Positions 18,351-27,155 of a stretch of DNA of 64,000 nt are shown one piece after another. The notes under the pieces are model-generated. The model was not told the DNA's origin and searched no databases. It saw nothing but the letters and a program-made list of their open reading frames with translations. The translations under genes were made by a program, and so were the position numbers. Origin of the DNA: CBDBIG01 sp965205845 [NCBI: bacterium]. Lineage in GTDB: Bacteria; SAR324. The stretch spans positions 372,001 through 436,000 of the forward strand of contig CBDBIG010000002.1 in NCBI GenBank assembly GCA_965205845.1, given 5' to 3'. Numbering within the stretch: the stretch's first letter is position 1; the number at the start of each line of letters is the position of its first letter.

Positions 18351-19224
18351 ATGGTGGCAATACCGCTTGTGGTAGGCGGTGGGTGCGGGGCAACAGCGCT
18401 TTCGCGCTGGCTTAACGGCAAGTACACGGGCGATAACGCCGCCCTTGAAGCCAAGGTTTGCCAATGGCTAGAAGACCAAGCCTGCCAAACCGCCTTTTTG
18501 CCCAGCAAGGGCGCAGACTGGATAGAAACCCCCACAGCCCGCCAAATCGGCATGGCCATTGCCTACGCCCACCTAAGCCGCGACATCGCGGTGGTGTGCG
18601 GTGGCGCAGGGGTTGGCAAAACCATCACCGCCCAGCACTACGCCCAAACCCGCCCTAATTGCTGGGTGTGCACAATGGTGCCCAGTTTTGCCAGCGCCCC
18701 TGCCTGCCTTAAAGCCCTTTTGTTTGCCCTTGCCCCAAGCCAGCGCGCGGACGGACGCGGGGGAGATGTGGTTTACCGCATGCTTCTCAGCCTATCTCTC
18801 AAAAAAAGACGCCCTGCTGATTATAGACGAGGCACAGCACCTTACCCGCCCCGCCTTGGAATGCCTACGCGCTTTGCACGATGCCACTGCTTGCGCCCTG
18901 GTGTTCATGGGCAACGAGAGCGTCTACACCCGGATGAGCGGCCCGCGCTCGGCAGAGTATGCCCAGTTGTTTAGCCGCGTTGGCAAGGTGTTAAACCCCA
19001 AAAAAGCCCGCCGTGCCGATGTAGAGGCCATTGCCCAAGCATGGGGAGTAAGCGAGCAGAAAGCCCTTGGCTTTTTAATCAAAATTGGTCACGGCCACGG
19101 CGCACTGCGTGAGGTTACCAAAACCCTACGCTTGGCCAGCCTGGCGGCAAACGGGGCACGGCAGGCCCTTAGCCTAAGCCACCTTAAAACCGCTTATTCC
19201 GAGCGGGGAGGAGTTAGCGAATGA
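18351..19224 (+). pseudogene. Mu B-like transposition ATPase, frameshifted
   Basis: AAA+ target-selection ATPase partner of the transposase. The first frame gives ALSRWLNGKYTGDNAALE, matching the end of the Mu B N-terminal DNA-binding region, then Walker A GGAGVGKT (residues 84-91). The second frame gives Walker B ALLIIDEAQHL, FMGNESVYTRM, RLFSRVGKV and the C-terminal helices ALREVTKTLRLASLAANG. The frame changes at an A7 run (18801-18807); taking out one A restores a single protein of about 290 residues. The N terminus is about 20 residues shorter than Mu B. GAGGAGG stands just before the ATG. Transposase A is not upstream. Confidence 0.85.
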
Positions 19225-19687
19225 ACCCGATCAAGCCCAAAAACAGGCGTCTGCGTGCACCTGCCTGTTCGCATTTATACGCGGCACACAAGCAGCCCCA
19301 TGTTTTGCTTAAATAAATAAAGGAGACCCGTCATGAAAATTGACATCAACAGTTTAAGCGCAGCACGACAAAAATGGCATCTCAAAGGGGAGACGCGCCT
19401 ATAAGGCATGGGTAAAAAACCTCTTTTTTTTGCGTGGCCAAGGCAGGAGGGGGTTTGTTCGCCCCAGCAACCGACCCCGCGCAGGGCTACAACGCTGGCA
19501 AGGAGGGCTATAGATGAAAACGCCAAAGGTTTATGTTGGCGCACGCTTAGAAAAAGGGATGCCCCCCCTTTAAACCACACCCTGACACCCTTAATAAGGA
19601 GTCCCCACATGCAAGCCCAAACCATCCCCCAGGTTGGAATATGCATCACGCTATAAAAAAAGCGACCCTTGCGCATGAGGTGGCGCT
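19225..19687 (+). other. Short truncated early genes between B and gemA
   Basis: This stretch holds small reading units that keep ribosome sites but end early. One is at 19333 (ATG after AAGGAGACCCGTC; MKIDINSLSAARQKWHLKGE, 23 codons). Another is at 19610 (after AAGGAGTCCCCAC; MQAQTIPQVGICITL). They look like starts of phage early genes whose remainder was removed by deletion. No complete protein is recognised. Confidence 0.5.
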
Positions 19688-19795
19688 ATGAGTTTTTTGC
19701 AAACGCTTTGCGACGCCGTAGTGAGCGGATTTGGGTTTTTTATGGGTGGGTTCGCTGCCTACGGCATGTTGGAAATGTGCGAGGAGGGCCCATGA
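19688..19795 (+). CDS. 35-residue membrane peptide ahead of gemA
   Basis: ATG 19688 to TGA 19795, encoding 35 residues with a hydrophobic centre (VVSGFGFFMGGFAAYGMLEM). Its stop overlaps the gemA start codon in an ATGA arrangement, so the two would be translationally coupled. Small membrane peptides at this place occur in Mu-like phages, but I cannot assign a role. It is too short to be judged by homology. Confidence 0.5.
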   Translation: MSFLQTLCDAVVSGFGFFMGGFAAYGMLEMCEEGP

Positions 19796-19960
19796 AAACC
19801 AAATCCTTTTGCCCCAACGAGCAAGCCTACCGCAATAAAAAATACGCGGCCCTGCACGCCCAATCGAGCAAAATGGGTTGGGACGATGCCCAATACCGCG
19901 ACTGGTTGCAAAGCAACTACGGGGTGCGCAGCGCAAAAAACCTGAGCACCTTAAAACGGG
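19792..19960 (+). pseudogene. GemA (gp16)-like N-terminal fragment
   Basis: MKTKSFCPNEQAYRNKKYAA and KMGWDDAQYRDWLQSNYGVRSAKNLSTL match the start of Mu gp16/GemA, a host-gyrase/early regulation protein (typical pattern: ...LGMDDDTYRALL...TGKTSAKDLT). After about 55 residues the match ends and the DNA passes in another frame into portal sequence. GemA proteins are normally 150-200 residues, so roughly two thirds is missing. This is one side of a large internal deletion. Confidence 0.75.
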
Positions 19961-20918
19961 CTTGCCCGTGCGCGGAGGCGTGGCTCGCGTGGCCGTTTGG
20001 AGTTACCTCTTTAAGGCCTACGCGCTCAAAGACTGGGCAGCCTTTTTAGAGGTGTTTGGGATGCCCTTGCGCATTGGGCGTTATGGGCCAGGGGCTAGCG
20101 ATGAAGACAAGCGCATCCTGCGTCAAGCGGTGATCAACCTTGGGAGCGATGCGGCTGCCGTGTTGCACGAGAGCATGCAAATAGAGTTTCAAGATGCGGT
20201 GCAGGGCCGGGGCGGGGAGGGCCTGTTTTTGGCAGCGGCCGAGTTTTGGGATAAGCAAACCAGCAAGGCGGTGCTTGGGCAAACCGCCAGCACCGAGGGC
20301 ACCCCTGGCAAACTGGGCAACGATGCCGCCCAAATGGAGGTGCGCCAAGACATACTGCGCGCAGACGCCGCCGTTTTGGCAGCCACTTTAAACCGCGACC
20401 TGGTCAAGCCTTTCATTGACCTTAATTTTGGCCAGCCCCCCGATAACCGCTATCCGCGAATTGTGTTGCCTTTGCCTGAGCCCGACAAAACGGAGGCAAT
20501 CGTTGATGCCATTGCCCGCCTTGTGCCCCTTGGCTTGCGCGTTGACCAGCACACCCTGTGCGAGTTGCTCGGTTTGCCCGAACCGGGCTCCGATGCCCAG
20601 TTGCTTGGTACGCCAGCCAGCGCAACCCAAGCCAGCAACCAAGCCCCAGGGCACATATTAATAGCCCTTGCCCAAGCAACACCAGCCCAAGCGCAAAGCG
20701 AATTAGATGCCTTGACAGAGGAAACAACCCAAAACTGGCAGCCCTTGCTGGCGCCCTTGCTTGATCCCTTGGTGCAAGCCCTTGGCCAAGCGAAGAGCCC
20801 AACAGACCTCGCGCGCTTGCTCGCCCAAGCCTTGCCCGAGAGCGATCCGGCCCCCCTTGCTAAGGCGATTGCCCGCGCCACCTTTAAAGCGCGTGGCATG
20901 GGTGATGGGGAAGGCTAA
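19960..20918 (+). pseudogene. Portal protein (Mu gp29, DUF935) C-terminal part
   Basis: From TGLPVRGGVARVAVWSYLFK onward the frame matches the C-terminal 60% of Mu-like portal proteins: YALKDWAAFLEVFGMPLRIGRYGPGAS, RDLVKPFIDLNFG and DQHTLCELLGLPEP. The N-terminal part, with the wing and clip start, is replaced by the gemA fragment in another frame. No start codon belongs to the portal here. Everything that normally lies between gemA and portal (lysis, small and large terminase) is gone. About 318 residues of coding capacity remain. The next gene follows after five bases. Confidence 0.85.
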
Positions 20919-20923
20919 AAACC

Positions 20924-23014
20924 ATGCCCACACCCAAGCCAGGCTTTCATTTTACACCCACCCCGCCCAAAGAAGCCCTTGCCTACCTCAAGGCCAAAAA
21001 ACTAAAACCCGCCTTTGACTATCGCGATGTTTGGCGTGAGGAGCACGCCTTGGGCTTTAGCGTGGCCAAGGCAATGCAGTTGGATGTGTTGCGTGCCATC
21101 CGCGATGGTCTTGCTGAGGCGCTGGCCAAGGGCAAAACCTTTGAGGGTTTTAAAAAAGACCTCATCCCCACCCTCCAACAAAAAGGATGGTGGGGCATAA
21201 AAGGCAAAAAAGACCCCAAAACGGGCAAGATAGAGCAAGTGCGCCTTGGGAGCCCACGCCGTTTACGCACCATTTTTTGGGCCAACACGCGCACCGCCTA
21301 TGCTGCGGGGCAGTGGGAACGCATTGAGCGCGAAGCAGCTACCCACCCCTACCTGCGCTATGAACTGGGCCCCAGCAAGGAGCACCGTTTGGAGCATCAG
21401 CACTGGAACGGGCTTATTTTGTCCAGCACCGATGCTTGGTGGAACGCCCACATGCCACCCAACGGCTGGGGCTGTAAGTGCCGCGTCAGGCTTTTAAGCA
21501 AGGCCGAGGCAGGGCGCTTGGGTGGCCCAGGCAAACCGCCCACCAACAAAACCCGCCCTTGGCTTAACAAGCGCACGGGCGAAGAAGAACGCGTGCCCCA
21601 AGGCATAGACCCAGGCTGGGATACCAACCCAGGCAAGGTACGCAGCCAAGCCTTGGCCAACATGCTGGCGGCAAAAAGCGCAGATGCGCCCGTTGCAACC
21701 CTCGGCCCGATCCCCCTGCTCGAAGAGCGGGCGGTCATGAAAAAAAAGTTAAGCAAGGCCAAGGGCAGCAACCAAGGGGGCGTCTATCAAGGCGCAGACG
21801 GCATCAAGCGCTACGTCAAGTTTTACACCGACCCCGTCCAAGCCTACGGCGAGGCGGCGGTCAATGCAATCTATGCCCAGTTGGCGGTCAATGCGCCCAA
21901 AAGCGCCTTGGTTGCCCGCAAACAAGGGGGGCTTGCCCTGGCCACCGAGTGGATTGAAGGGGCAGCCCCAATCGCCTTGGACGAACTAACCCAAGCCAAG
22001 GCAAAAAAACTGCTTGACGGGGTGGCGGCAGATGCTTGGCTGGCCAACTGGGATGCCTTGGGGCAAACCTTTGATAACGTGGTTTGGCAAAAAGGCGCCC
22101 CCGTGCGGATTGACAACGGCGGGGCGCTCTTGTTTCGAGCCAAAGCGGGGCGCAAAAATACCAAGGCACTGGCCACAATAGGCGAAGCCGAGGGTTTTTT
22201 TCACCCTGCCACCAACCCCACTTACGCCAAGGCAATGGAAAAAGCGGGGGTGCGCATTTACGAGGCTTTGGGGGATCACTGGCTTAAGACCGAGCGAGCG
22301 ATTAGCAACCTAAGCAAAAAAACCAACGCCTTTGCCGACCTCTTGCCCCCCGTGCCAGGGGTGCCCGAGCCCGAGCGCCTTGCCATGCTACAAACCTTGC
22401 AAAAGCGTGCTATGCTCCTCAAGGGGGTGTCGCGCAAGGTGCGTGCCTTTGCCAAATTGCCCGTCCACGAGCAGGGTTTGATGAACCTCAAAGGCTATCA
22501 ATACCAAACCCTGCTTGGGCGGGCGAACACAAAGGCGAAGGAATCGGGTGTCGTGCACCGTTTCTCCGAGCCCGAGTTGGCTGCATTGCACGGCTACACG
22601 GTCATCGATTATAAACCGATTAACCAGGCCAAGCGCGGGAAACTGCCCAAAGCCCTGGGAGAGGAATACGCCCACTACACCAAAACCATCATCGCGGGGC
22701 TGGCAAAACTCCCCAACTACCGGGGGAAGGTCACCCGAGGGACGACCCTGCCCGAAAGTGAACTGGCCAAAATTAAGCCAGGGCAAACATGGCGAGACAG
22801 GGGCTTTTTATCGGCATCGATGTCGATGGATAGAGCTTTTAATGGGCCGCATCGGCTGAAAATACAGAGCCGCACGGGCAAGGAGGTATCTTGGATATCC
22901 CGGCACGCGCACGAAAAAGAGGTCCTCTTTAAACCCAATACCAGGTTTTTTGTGAAGCGCAAAAGAAAGGTTGGGGATACCACCTATATTGAACTGGAAG
23001 AAACCGATGAGTAA
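20924..23014 (+). CDS. Mu F-like minor head protein fused to kinase-like and ADP-ribosyltransferase domains
   Basis: 696 residues in three parts. Residues 1-240 match the phage Mu F/SPP1 gp7 head-morphogenesis family (RTIFWANTRTAYAAGQWERI, then HPYLRYEL...H-x-x-x-NG and the Cys pair WGCKCRVRLLS). Residues 285-450 look like a HipA/PI3K-type kinase: YVKFY with Lys299, ADAWLANWDALGQTFDNVVW with Asp377 and Asn385, and RIDNGG with Asp397. Residues 550-696 fit an R-S-E ADP-ribosyltransferase: VTRG (Arg605), FLSASMS (Ser630-Ala-Ser632) and HEKEVLF (Glu664-Lys-Glu666). Such head proteins sit in the capsid, so the enzymatic parts may be packaged. The frame is intact although neighbouring genes are broken. 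Domain roles are inferred from motifs. Confidence 0.85.
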   Translation: MPTPKPGFHFTPTPPKEALAYLKAKKLKPAFDYRDVWREEHALGFSVAKAMQLDVLRAIRDGLAEALAKGKTFEGFKKDLIPTLQQKGWWGIKGKKDPKTGKIEQVRLGSPRRLRTIFWANTRTAYAAGQWERIEREAATHPYLRYELGPSKEHRLEHQHWNGLILSSTDAWWNAHMPPNGWGCKCRVRLLSKAEAGRLGGPGKPPTNKTRPWLNKRTGEEERVPQGIDPGWDTNPGKVRSQALANMLAAKSADAPVATLGPIPLLEERAVMKKKLSKAKGSNQGGVYQGADGIKRYVKFYTDPVQAYGEAAVNAIYAQLAVNAPKSALVARKQGGLALATEWIEGAAPIALDELTQAKAKKLLDGVAADAWLANWDALGQTFDNVVWQKGAPVRIDNGGALLFRAKAGRKNTKALATIGEAEGFFHPATNPTYAKAMEKAGVRIYEALGDHWLKTERAISNLSKKTNAFADLLPPVPGVPEPERLAMLQTLQKRAMLLKGVSRKVRAFAKLPVHEQGLMNLKGYQYQTLLGRANTKAKESGVVHRFSEPELAALHGYTVIDYKPINQAKRGKLPKALGEEYAHYTKTIIAGLAKLPNYRGKVTRGTTLPESELAKIKPGQTWRDRGFLSASMSMDRAFNGPHRLKIQSRTGKEVSWISRHAHEKEVLFKPNTRFFVKRKRKVGDTTYIELEETDE

Positions 23015-23186
23015 AAAACCAGCATATCAAGACTTTGACGCGTGGGTTGAAGAGATCGAGCGCCTCAAGCGTGAAGGCAAACTCAAGCCTGTGTCAAGGC
23101 ACCTGCAGGCCAAATTCGATTCGGCCGAAATGGAGTTGGTCGAGGATGTCCCCCCCGCCAAGCCCAAACCGGGCAAAAAAGGCTAA
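23007..23186 (+). CDS. 59-residue protein overlapping the head-toxin gene; immunity candidate
   Basis: ATG 23007 overlaps the last eight bases of the head/ADP-ribosyltransferase gene. The product is hydrophilic: MSKKPAYQDFDAWVEEIERL, then KREGKLKPVSRHLQAKFDSAE and a Pro/Lys-rich tail ending in GKKG. No family is recognised. A small gene coupled to the 3' end of a toxin-domain gene is the usual place for an immunity or chaperone gene, so this is a reasonable guess and no more. An alternative is a normal Mu-type small structural protein. Confidence 0.6.
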   Translation: MSKKPAYQDFDAWVEEIERLKREGKLKPVSRHLQAKFDSAEMELVEDVPPAKPKPGKKG

Positions 23187-23191
23187 GGCAA

Positions 23192-23488
23192 GTGTGGTTA
23201 TTCACCCCAAAGGCCTTTCTTTCTATCGTGGCGCACACAGACGACCCCGCCAACTTGCGCCTGGTGCGTGCCCGCCGCCCTGGCGAGATTGAGGCGCTTT
23301 TTCCTGTTGCGCTCGTGCACACCCCCAATGCCGATTTATCCCTATTGAGGCGCTTTTTCCTGTTGCGCTAGTGCACACCACTCCCGACGCCGATTACCCC
23401 TTTCGCGCATGCCTGCCAGCCCAGCAAAGCGCCTGCCTTGCACAGCGTCTGGGCTGTAATGGCCAACCAATACGAGCAAGGGCGCTAA
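23192..23488 (+). pseudogene. Broken small phage gene with an internal tandem duplication
   Basis: A GTG at 23192 starts WLFTPKAFLSIVAHTDDPAN and LRLVRARRPGEIEALFP, which resembles a small uncharacterised phage family whose members begin MWLFT...S-V...R-A-R and contain a DY-x-FR block. A 56-bp tandem duplication (23289-23344 and 23345-23400, imperfect) shifts the frame and leads to a stop at 23371. The lost part continues in other frames as DADYPFRACLPAQQ and SVWAVMANQYEQGR, ending at 23488. The gene is therefore inactive. Confidence 0.6.
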
Positions 23489-23672
23489 AACGCTTTTAAG
23501 CCCTTTATCCCCCTCCTCTAGCCCAACTCCCCAGCCAAACATTTTGCAACGCTTTTCAACGCGTTTAAACGGGGTTTAAACGGGGGTATTTACCCCTGGC
23601 AAAAGTTTGCAAAGGGGGTAGTTGCCCCTGGCAAAAGGGTGCACTAGCGTAGCCTTTTTTTGTGTGTTTTGC

Positions 23673-24749
23673 ATGGCTAAACTAAAAGGCATGGAAACAC
23701 AAATCCCCCAACAAGCCGAAATCCCAGCCCTTTGCATGGCGTTGGATGGTGCCCTAGCCGCCATCGGGCAGGGCGAAGTGCCCGAGTGGATACCGCTTTT
23801 GCCCAAGGGGCCGCGCATTCAAGGGCGCACAGGGCGTGAGTGGCAGTTGGCAGATGTACAAAAGGTGATAGCCGCCAGTTTTCGCAATTTGCCCAAAATC
23901 CCAGTTGACTGGAACCATGCCACCGAGAAGTATGGCGCAACCAGCCCGCACACCCAGAAAGCTGCGGGGTGGATTGTGGCGATGGAAGCGCGCCCTGATG
24001 GGGTATGGGGCAAAGTGGAATGGACAAACGGGGGGGCGCGCAGCGTGGCAGAAAAGGAATACCGCTATATTAGCCCTGTGTTTATACACACACCCCAAGG
24101 CGAGGTGCTTTATCTCAAGTCCGCCGCCTTAACAAACAACCCAGAATTAAAAATGAAAGCCCTTAACGCAATGCCAACAGGAGGCCTTATGCCAGGAGAA
24201 GCAACAAAACCACCCCAACAAGCAAGGGATGCCAAAGCAGGCCAAGACACACAAGAGCCCACCACCAAGGCAGAGGCGCGCCCCAGCAACCCAGCAGGGC
24301 AAGGTGAGCCAAAAGCCGTGGCAAGCGCGGCAGATGTAGCCCAGCCCCCTAGCAATAACCTTGCACCCCACGACGAGCACGAGAAACTCAAGGCGCAATG
24401 CGCCGCCTTGCAAGGTGAGGTGCAAGCCATGAAGCAGGCACAGCACAGCGAAAAAGTCGAGCAGGCCTTAAGCCAAGCCTTGCAAGGTAAGAAAATTGCC
24501 CCCGCCAGCATGGAATACCACCGTGCTTGCTGTAGCACAGCCCAAGGGCTAGCGGCTTTTAAAGCCTTTTGTGAAGGGGCCCCAGCTTTGTTGCAAGACC
24601 ACCTGGTGTCAGCAGGTGCCCCTAGCACCGAGGAAGGCGCAAACGGGCTAACCCCCCATCAACAAGCCATGTGCAGCACCTTAGGGATTGACCCAAGGGT
24701 GATGGCAACAACGGCAAAAAAACTCAAAGCACGAGGAGAGATTAACTAA
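23673..24749 (+). CDS. Mu I-like head maturation protease/scaffold
   Basis: 358 residues from the ATG at 23673; another ATG at 23691 is possible. The N-terminal half matches Mu-like prophage I protein: WIPLLPKGPRIQGRTGREWQ, IPVDWNHATEKYG and AAGWIVAMEARPDGVWGKVEWT, EYRYISPVF, AALTNNPELK. The C-terminal half is rich in Ala, Gln, Glu and Pro and likely coiled coil (KLKAQCAALQGEVQAMKQAQ), fitting the scaffold that is cleaved off during capsid assembly. Its stop TAATG overlaps the next start. The frame is intact. Confidence 0.85.
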   Translation: MAKLKGMETQIPQQAEIPALCMALDGALAAIGQGEVPEWIPLLPKGPRIQGRTGREWQLADVQKVIAASFRNLPKIPVDWNHATEKYGATSPHTQKAAGWIVAMEARPDGVWGKVEWTNGGARSVAEKEYRYISPVFIHTPQGEVLYLKSAALTNNPELKMKALNAMPTGGLMPGEATKPPQQARDAKAGQDTQEPTTKAEARPSNPAGQGEPKAVASAADVAQPPSNNLAPHDEHEKLKAQCAALQGEVQAMKQAQHSEKVEQALSQALQGKKIAPASMEYHRACCSTAQGLAAFKAFCEGAPALLQDHLVSAGAPSTEEGANGLTPHQQAMCSTLGIDPRVMATTAKKLKARGEIN

Positions 24750-25142
24750 TGGCCGCATTGACCGCAGACAGACCAACGCCGTATCGCGAGGGGGTGGACA
24801 ACGTCTACCCCGTGGTGGCCAGCACCACCATTTATGCAGGGGCGTTGGTGGCACTTGATGGCGCGGGCAACGCCAAGCCCGCCAGCAAAGCAACCCGCCT
24901 TAAATTTGTGGGCGTGGCCCAAGCGGGGGCAAAAAACGGCACAACGGCAGGCGAGGTGAGCGTGCTGGTGCGCCGTGGGGTGTTTGGCTTTAAAAAAGCC
25001 ACAACGCTGACCAAGGTAGATATTGGTAGCGATGCCTATGCCCTTGATGACCAAACGGTGACCGATGTGTCGGCAGGGGCTTGCCAAGGTGGGCAAAATC
25101 ATCAACGTAGACGATAACCTTGCATGGGTGGAGGTAGTATAA
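24749..25142 (+). pseudogene. Head decoration-like protein, frameshifted near the end
   Basis: Starts TADRPTPYREGVDNVYPVVA and has the DUF2190-like small beta-barrel look (AGALVALDGAGNAKPASKAT, FVGVAQAGAKNG). The frame fails at a G4 run (25076-25079): reading on gives ACQGGQNHQRRR and a stop, but taking out one G gives AGLAKVGKIINVDDNLAWVEVV, a natural end right before the next gene. Normal length would be about 130 residues. It lies between protease I and major head T, where Mu-like phages carry a small head protein. Confidence 0.75.
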
Positions 25143-26033
25143 ATGATCATCAACAGACAAAGCCTAGACGACTTATTTGTTGGGTACAGCGCAGCCTTTA
25201 ATCAAGGCTTTGGGATGGCGGGTGACGACTGGCAAAAGGTAGCGATGCCGGTTGCTTCAAGCACGGCAGAAAATCACTATGCATGGTTGGGCAGCATCAA
25301 AGGGATGAATTTGTGGCTGGGAGATCGCATCATTTCGAGCATGGCCAGCCACGACTACCGCATCAAAAACAAGCTCTGGGAAGACAGCGTCTCGGTCAAT
25401 CGCACAGACATTGAAGACGACCAAGTTGGGGTGTATACCCCACTCTTTACCGAGATGGGGCGCTCGCTGATGGCACACAAAAACGAGTTGGTCTTTGGCT
25501 TGCTCAAGAAAGGTTTTAAAAGCCCTTGCTACGATGGGCAGTATTTCTTTGACACCGACCACCCCGTTGAAAACAAAGACGGTAGCACCACCACGGCATC
25601 CAATAGCGGTGGAGGCAGTGGTAGCCCGTGGTTTTTGCTCGACACCAGCCGCATGATTAAGCCGATTATCTTTCAAGAGCGCAAAAAGGGGCTGCTTGTG
25701 CGCAAAGACCGCTCCGAGGATGACAATGTGTTTATGCGCAACGTCTACCTTTACGGTGTGGAGTGCCGCGACAATGTCGGCTTTGGCTTGTGGCAGCTGG
25801 CCTACGGCAGCAAACAAAGCCTTACCACCGACAACTACAAAGCCGCCTTTGCAGCGTTGGAGAGCATGAAAAACCGCGGGCGGCCCCTGGGCGTAAAGCC
25901 CACGATGCTGGTGGTGCCACCCGCACACAGAGAGGCGGCCCTAGAGATACTAAACGCCGAGAGAAACATGGCTGGCGCCACCAACGTCTGGCGGGGCACA
26001 GCAGAGCTCTTGGTTTCATCTTGGCTGGCTTAA
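25143..26033 (+). CDS. Major head subunit (Mu T-like)
   Basis: 296 residues matching Mu-like gpT: SLDDLFVGYSAAFNQGFG at the start, the WLGDRIISSM and VNRTDIEDDQVGVYTPLF blocks, YFFDTDHPV in the middle, and PTMLVVPPAHREAALEILNAERN near the end, finishing NVWRGTAELLVSSWLA. Forms the capsid shell. The frame is complete. A ribosome site (GGAGG) lies about ten bases before the ATG, inside the end of the decoration gene. Confidence 0.92.
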   Translation: MIINRQSLDDLFVGYSAAFNQGFGMAGDDWQKVAMPVASSTAENHYAWLGSIKGMNLWLGDRIISSMASHDYRIKNKLWEDSVSVNRTDIEDDQVGVYTPLFTEMGRSLMAHKNELVFGLLKKGFKSPCYDGQYFFDTDHPVENKDGSTTTASNSGGGSGSPWFLLDTSRMIKPIIFQERKKGLLVRKDRSEDDNVFMRNVYLYGVECRDNVGFGLWQLAYGSKQSLTTDNYKAAFAALESMKNRGRPLGVKPTMLVVPPAHREAALEILNAERNMAGATNVWRGTAELLVSSWLA

Positions 26034-26049
26034 AAGGGGTAAAAAAACC

Positions 26050-26268
26050 ATGACGATAACCATCATCGCCCAGCACCCCATGTGGCGTGCTGGCAGGCAA
26101 TGGCCACAAGGCGAGACCCGTGTCGAGGAAGGCTTAAGCAAGGAGGCTTTAGCAGCCCTTGAGACCGACCCCAACTTTAGCGTGCAAGGAGCCAAAAAAG
26201 CCAAGGAAGCCAAAACCAAGCCAGGGGCAGACGCCAAAAAGCCTAACCAAGGGGAGAAAGGAGAGTAA
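26050..26268 (+). CDS. Small phage protein, HI1506-like
   Basis: 72 residues: AQHPMWRAGRQWPQGETRVE fits a small Mu-like protein family known from FluMu (pattern: R-A-G..W..G...V), followed by a Lys/Ala-rich tail (KKAKEAKTKPGADAKKPN). It lies between major head and gp36, its usual place. The role is unknown. The next ATG follows the stop after three bases. Confidence 0.65.
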   Translation: MTITIIAQHPMWRAGRQWPQGETRVEEGLSKEALAALETDPNFSVQGAKKAKEAKTKPGADAKKPNQGEKGE

Positions 26269-26271
26269 GCG

Positions 26272-26692
26272 ATGCCCTACGCCACAAAGGCAGATGTTGC
26301 GGACATGTATGGCCAAGACGCGTTACGCAACGCGGCGCCCCTCACCGAGGCGGGCGAAGTGGACGGCGCCGCGGTTGCGCGCGCACTGGCAGATGCAAGC
26401 AGTTTAATGGATGCCAGCATTGGCGTGCGCTACACCTTGCCCTTGGCCGAGCCTCCTGGCGTGCTTAGCCCAGGTGTGCGTTGACCTTGCCTTGGGACAA
26501 ATGGCGCAAACCGCAGGGCGCATGACAGAAGAGATTGGCGACAGGCGCAAAGAGCGCGTCCAATGGCTCGGGCAGGTGGCAAGGGGCCTGATCAGCCTAG
26601 GGGCAGCGATTGAAGAGCCCCGTTCAGGAGGCGCGCCTGCGGTGCAAAGCACGCCCCGCCAGTTGACAAGAGACGCTTTGCGAGGGCTTTAA
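26272..26692 (+). pseudogene. Mu gp36-like head-tail protein, frameshifted
   Basis: The first frame gives YATKADVADMYGQDALRNAA and ALADASSLMDASIGVRYTLPL, typical of the gp36/DUF1320 head completion family. The frame then stops after GVLSPGVR. The second frame continues VCVDLALGQMAQTAGRMTEE through RRKERVQWLGQVARGLISLG. The break is at a CCC run, 26469-26471; removing one C restores a protein of about 139 residues. The restored length fits the family. Confidence 0.8.
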
Positions 26693-26696
26693 AAAA

Positions 26697-27155
26697 ATGG
26701 CAGGCGTGCAAATTGAGGCCGACCTAAGCGGGCTAAAAACACTAAACCAGCGCATTGCACGCTTGGGCAAGGTGGATAAGCGTAAACTGCTAAACGCCTT
26801 GGGCGCAGAGATGGAAAGCCAAACCAGGCGCAGGTTGGCGGAGGAGAAAGAGAGCCCCGAGGGAGAACCGTGGAAGGCGTGGTCGCCAAAACATGCCCAA
26901 ACACGCCACGGCGGGCAGGGCTTGTTGCTGGGCGAAGGGGCGTTATTGGATAGCATCACCTTTGCCGTGCCCAACGATGGGGCGGTGTTGGTGGGTAGCA
27001 ACCTTGTCTACGCTGCCATTTTGCAGTTTGGCGGGGCGGAGGTGGGCAAACCAGGCCTGCCAGCGCGCCCCTACCTTGGGCTTAGCGCCGCCAACAACCA
27101 AGACCTGGTCGAGGTGATAGAAGATTTTTTAAAGAAAGTGCTCCATGGCAGATAA
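26697..27155 (+). CDS. Phage virion morphogenesis protein (Mu G/P2 S-like)
   Basis: 152 residues of the tail-completion/virion morphogenesis family. The N-terminal helix LSGLKTLNQRIARLGKVDKR is followed by RRLAEEKESPEGEPWKAWSP, the usual F/W-x-x-x-x-x-P-DG-x-x-W-x-x-L/W motif, then LLLGEGALLDSI, FGGAEVGKPGLPARPYLGLS with the conserved PARP-(F/Y)-LG, and a final amphipathic helix. The gene overlaps the next one by 11 bases. The frame is intact. Confidence 0.85.
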   Translation: MAGVQIEADLSGLKTLNQRIARLGKVDKRKLLNALGAEMESQTRRRLAEEKESPEGEPWKAWSPKHAQTRHGGQGLLLGEGALLDSITFAVPNDGAVLVGSNLVYAAILQFGGAEVGKPGLPARPYLGLSAANNQDLVEVIEDFLKKVLHGR

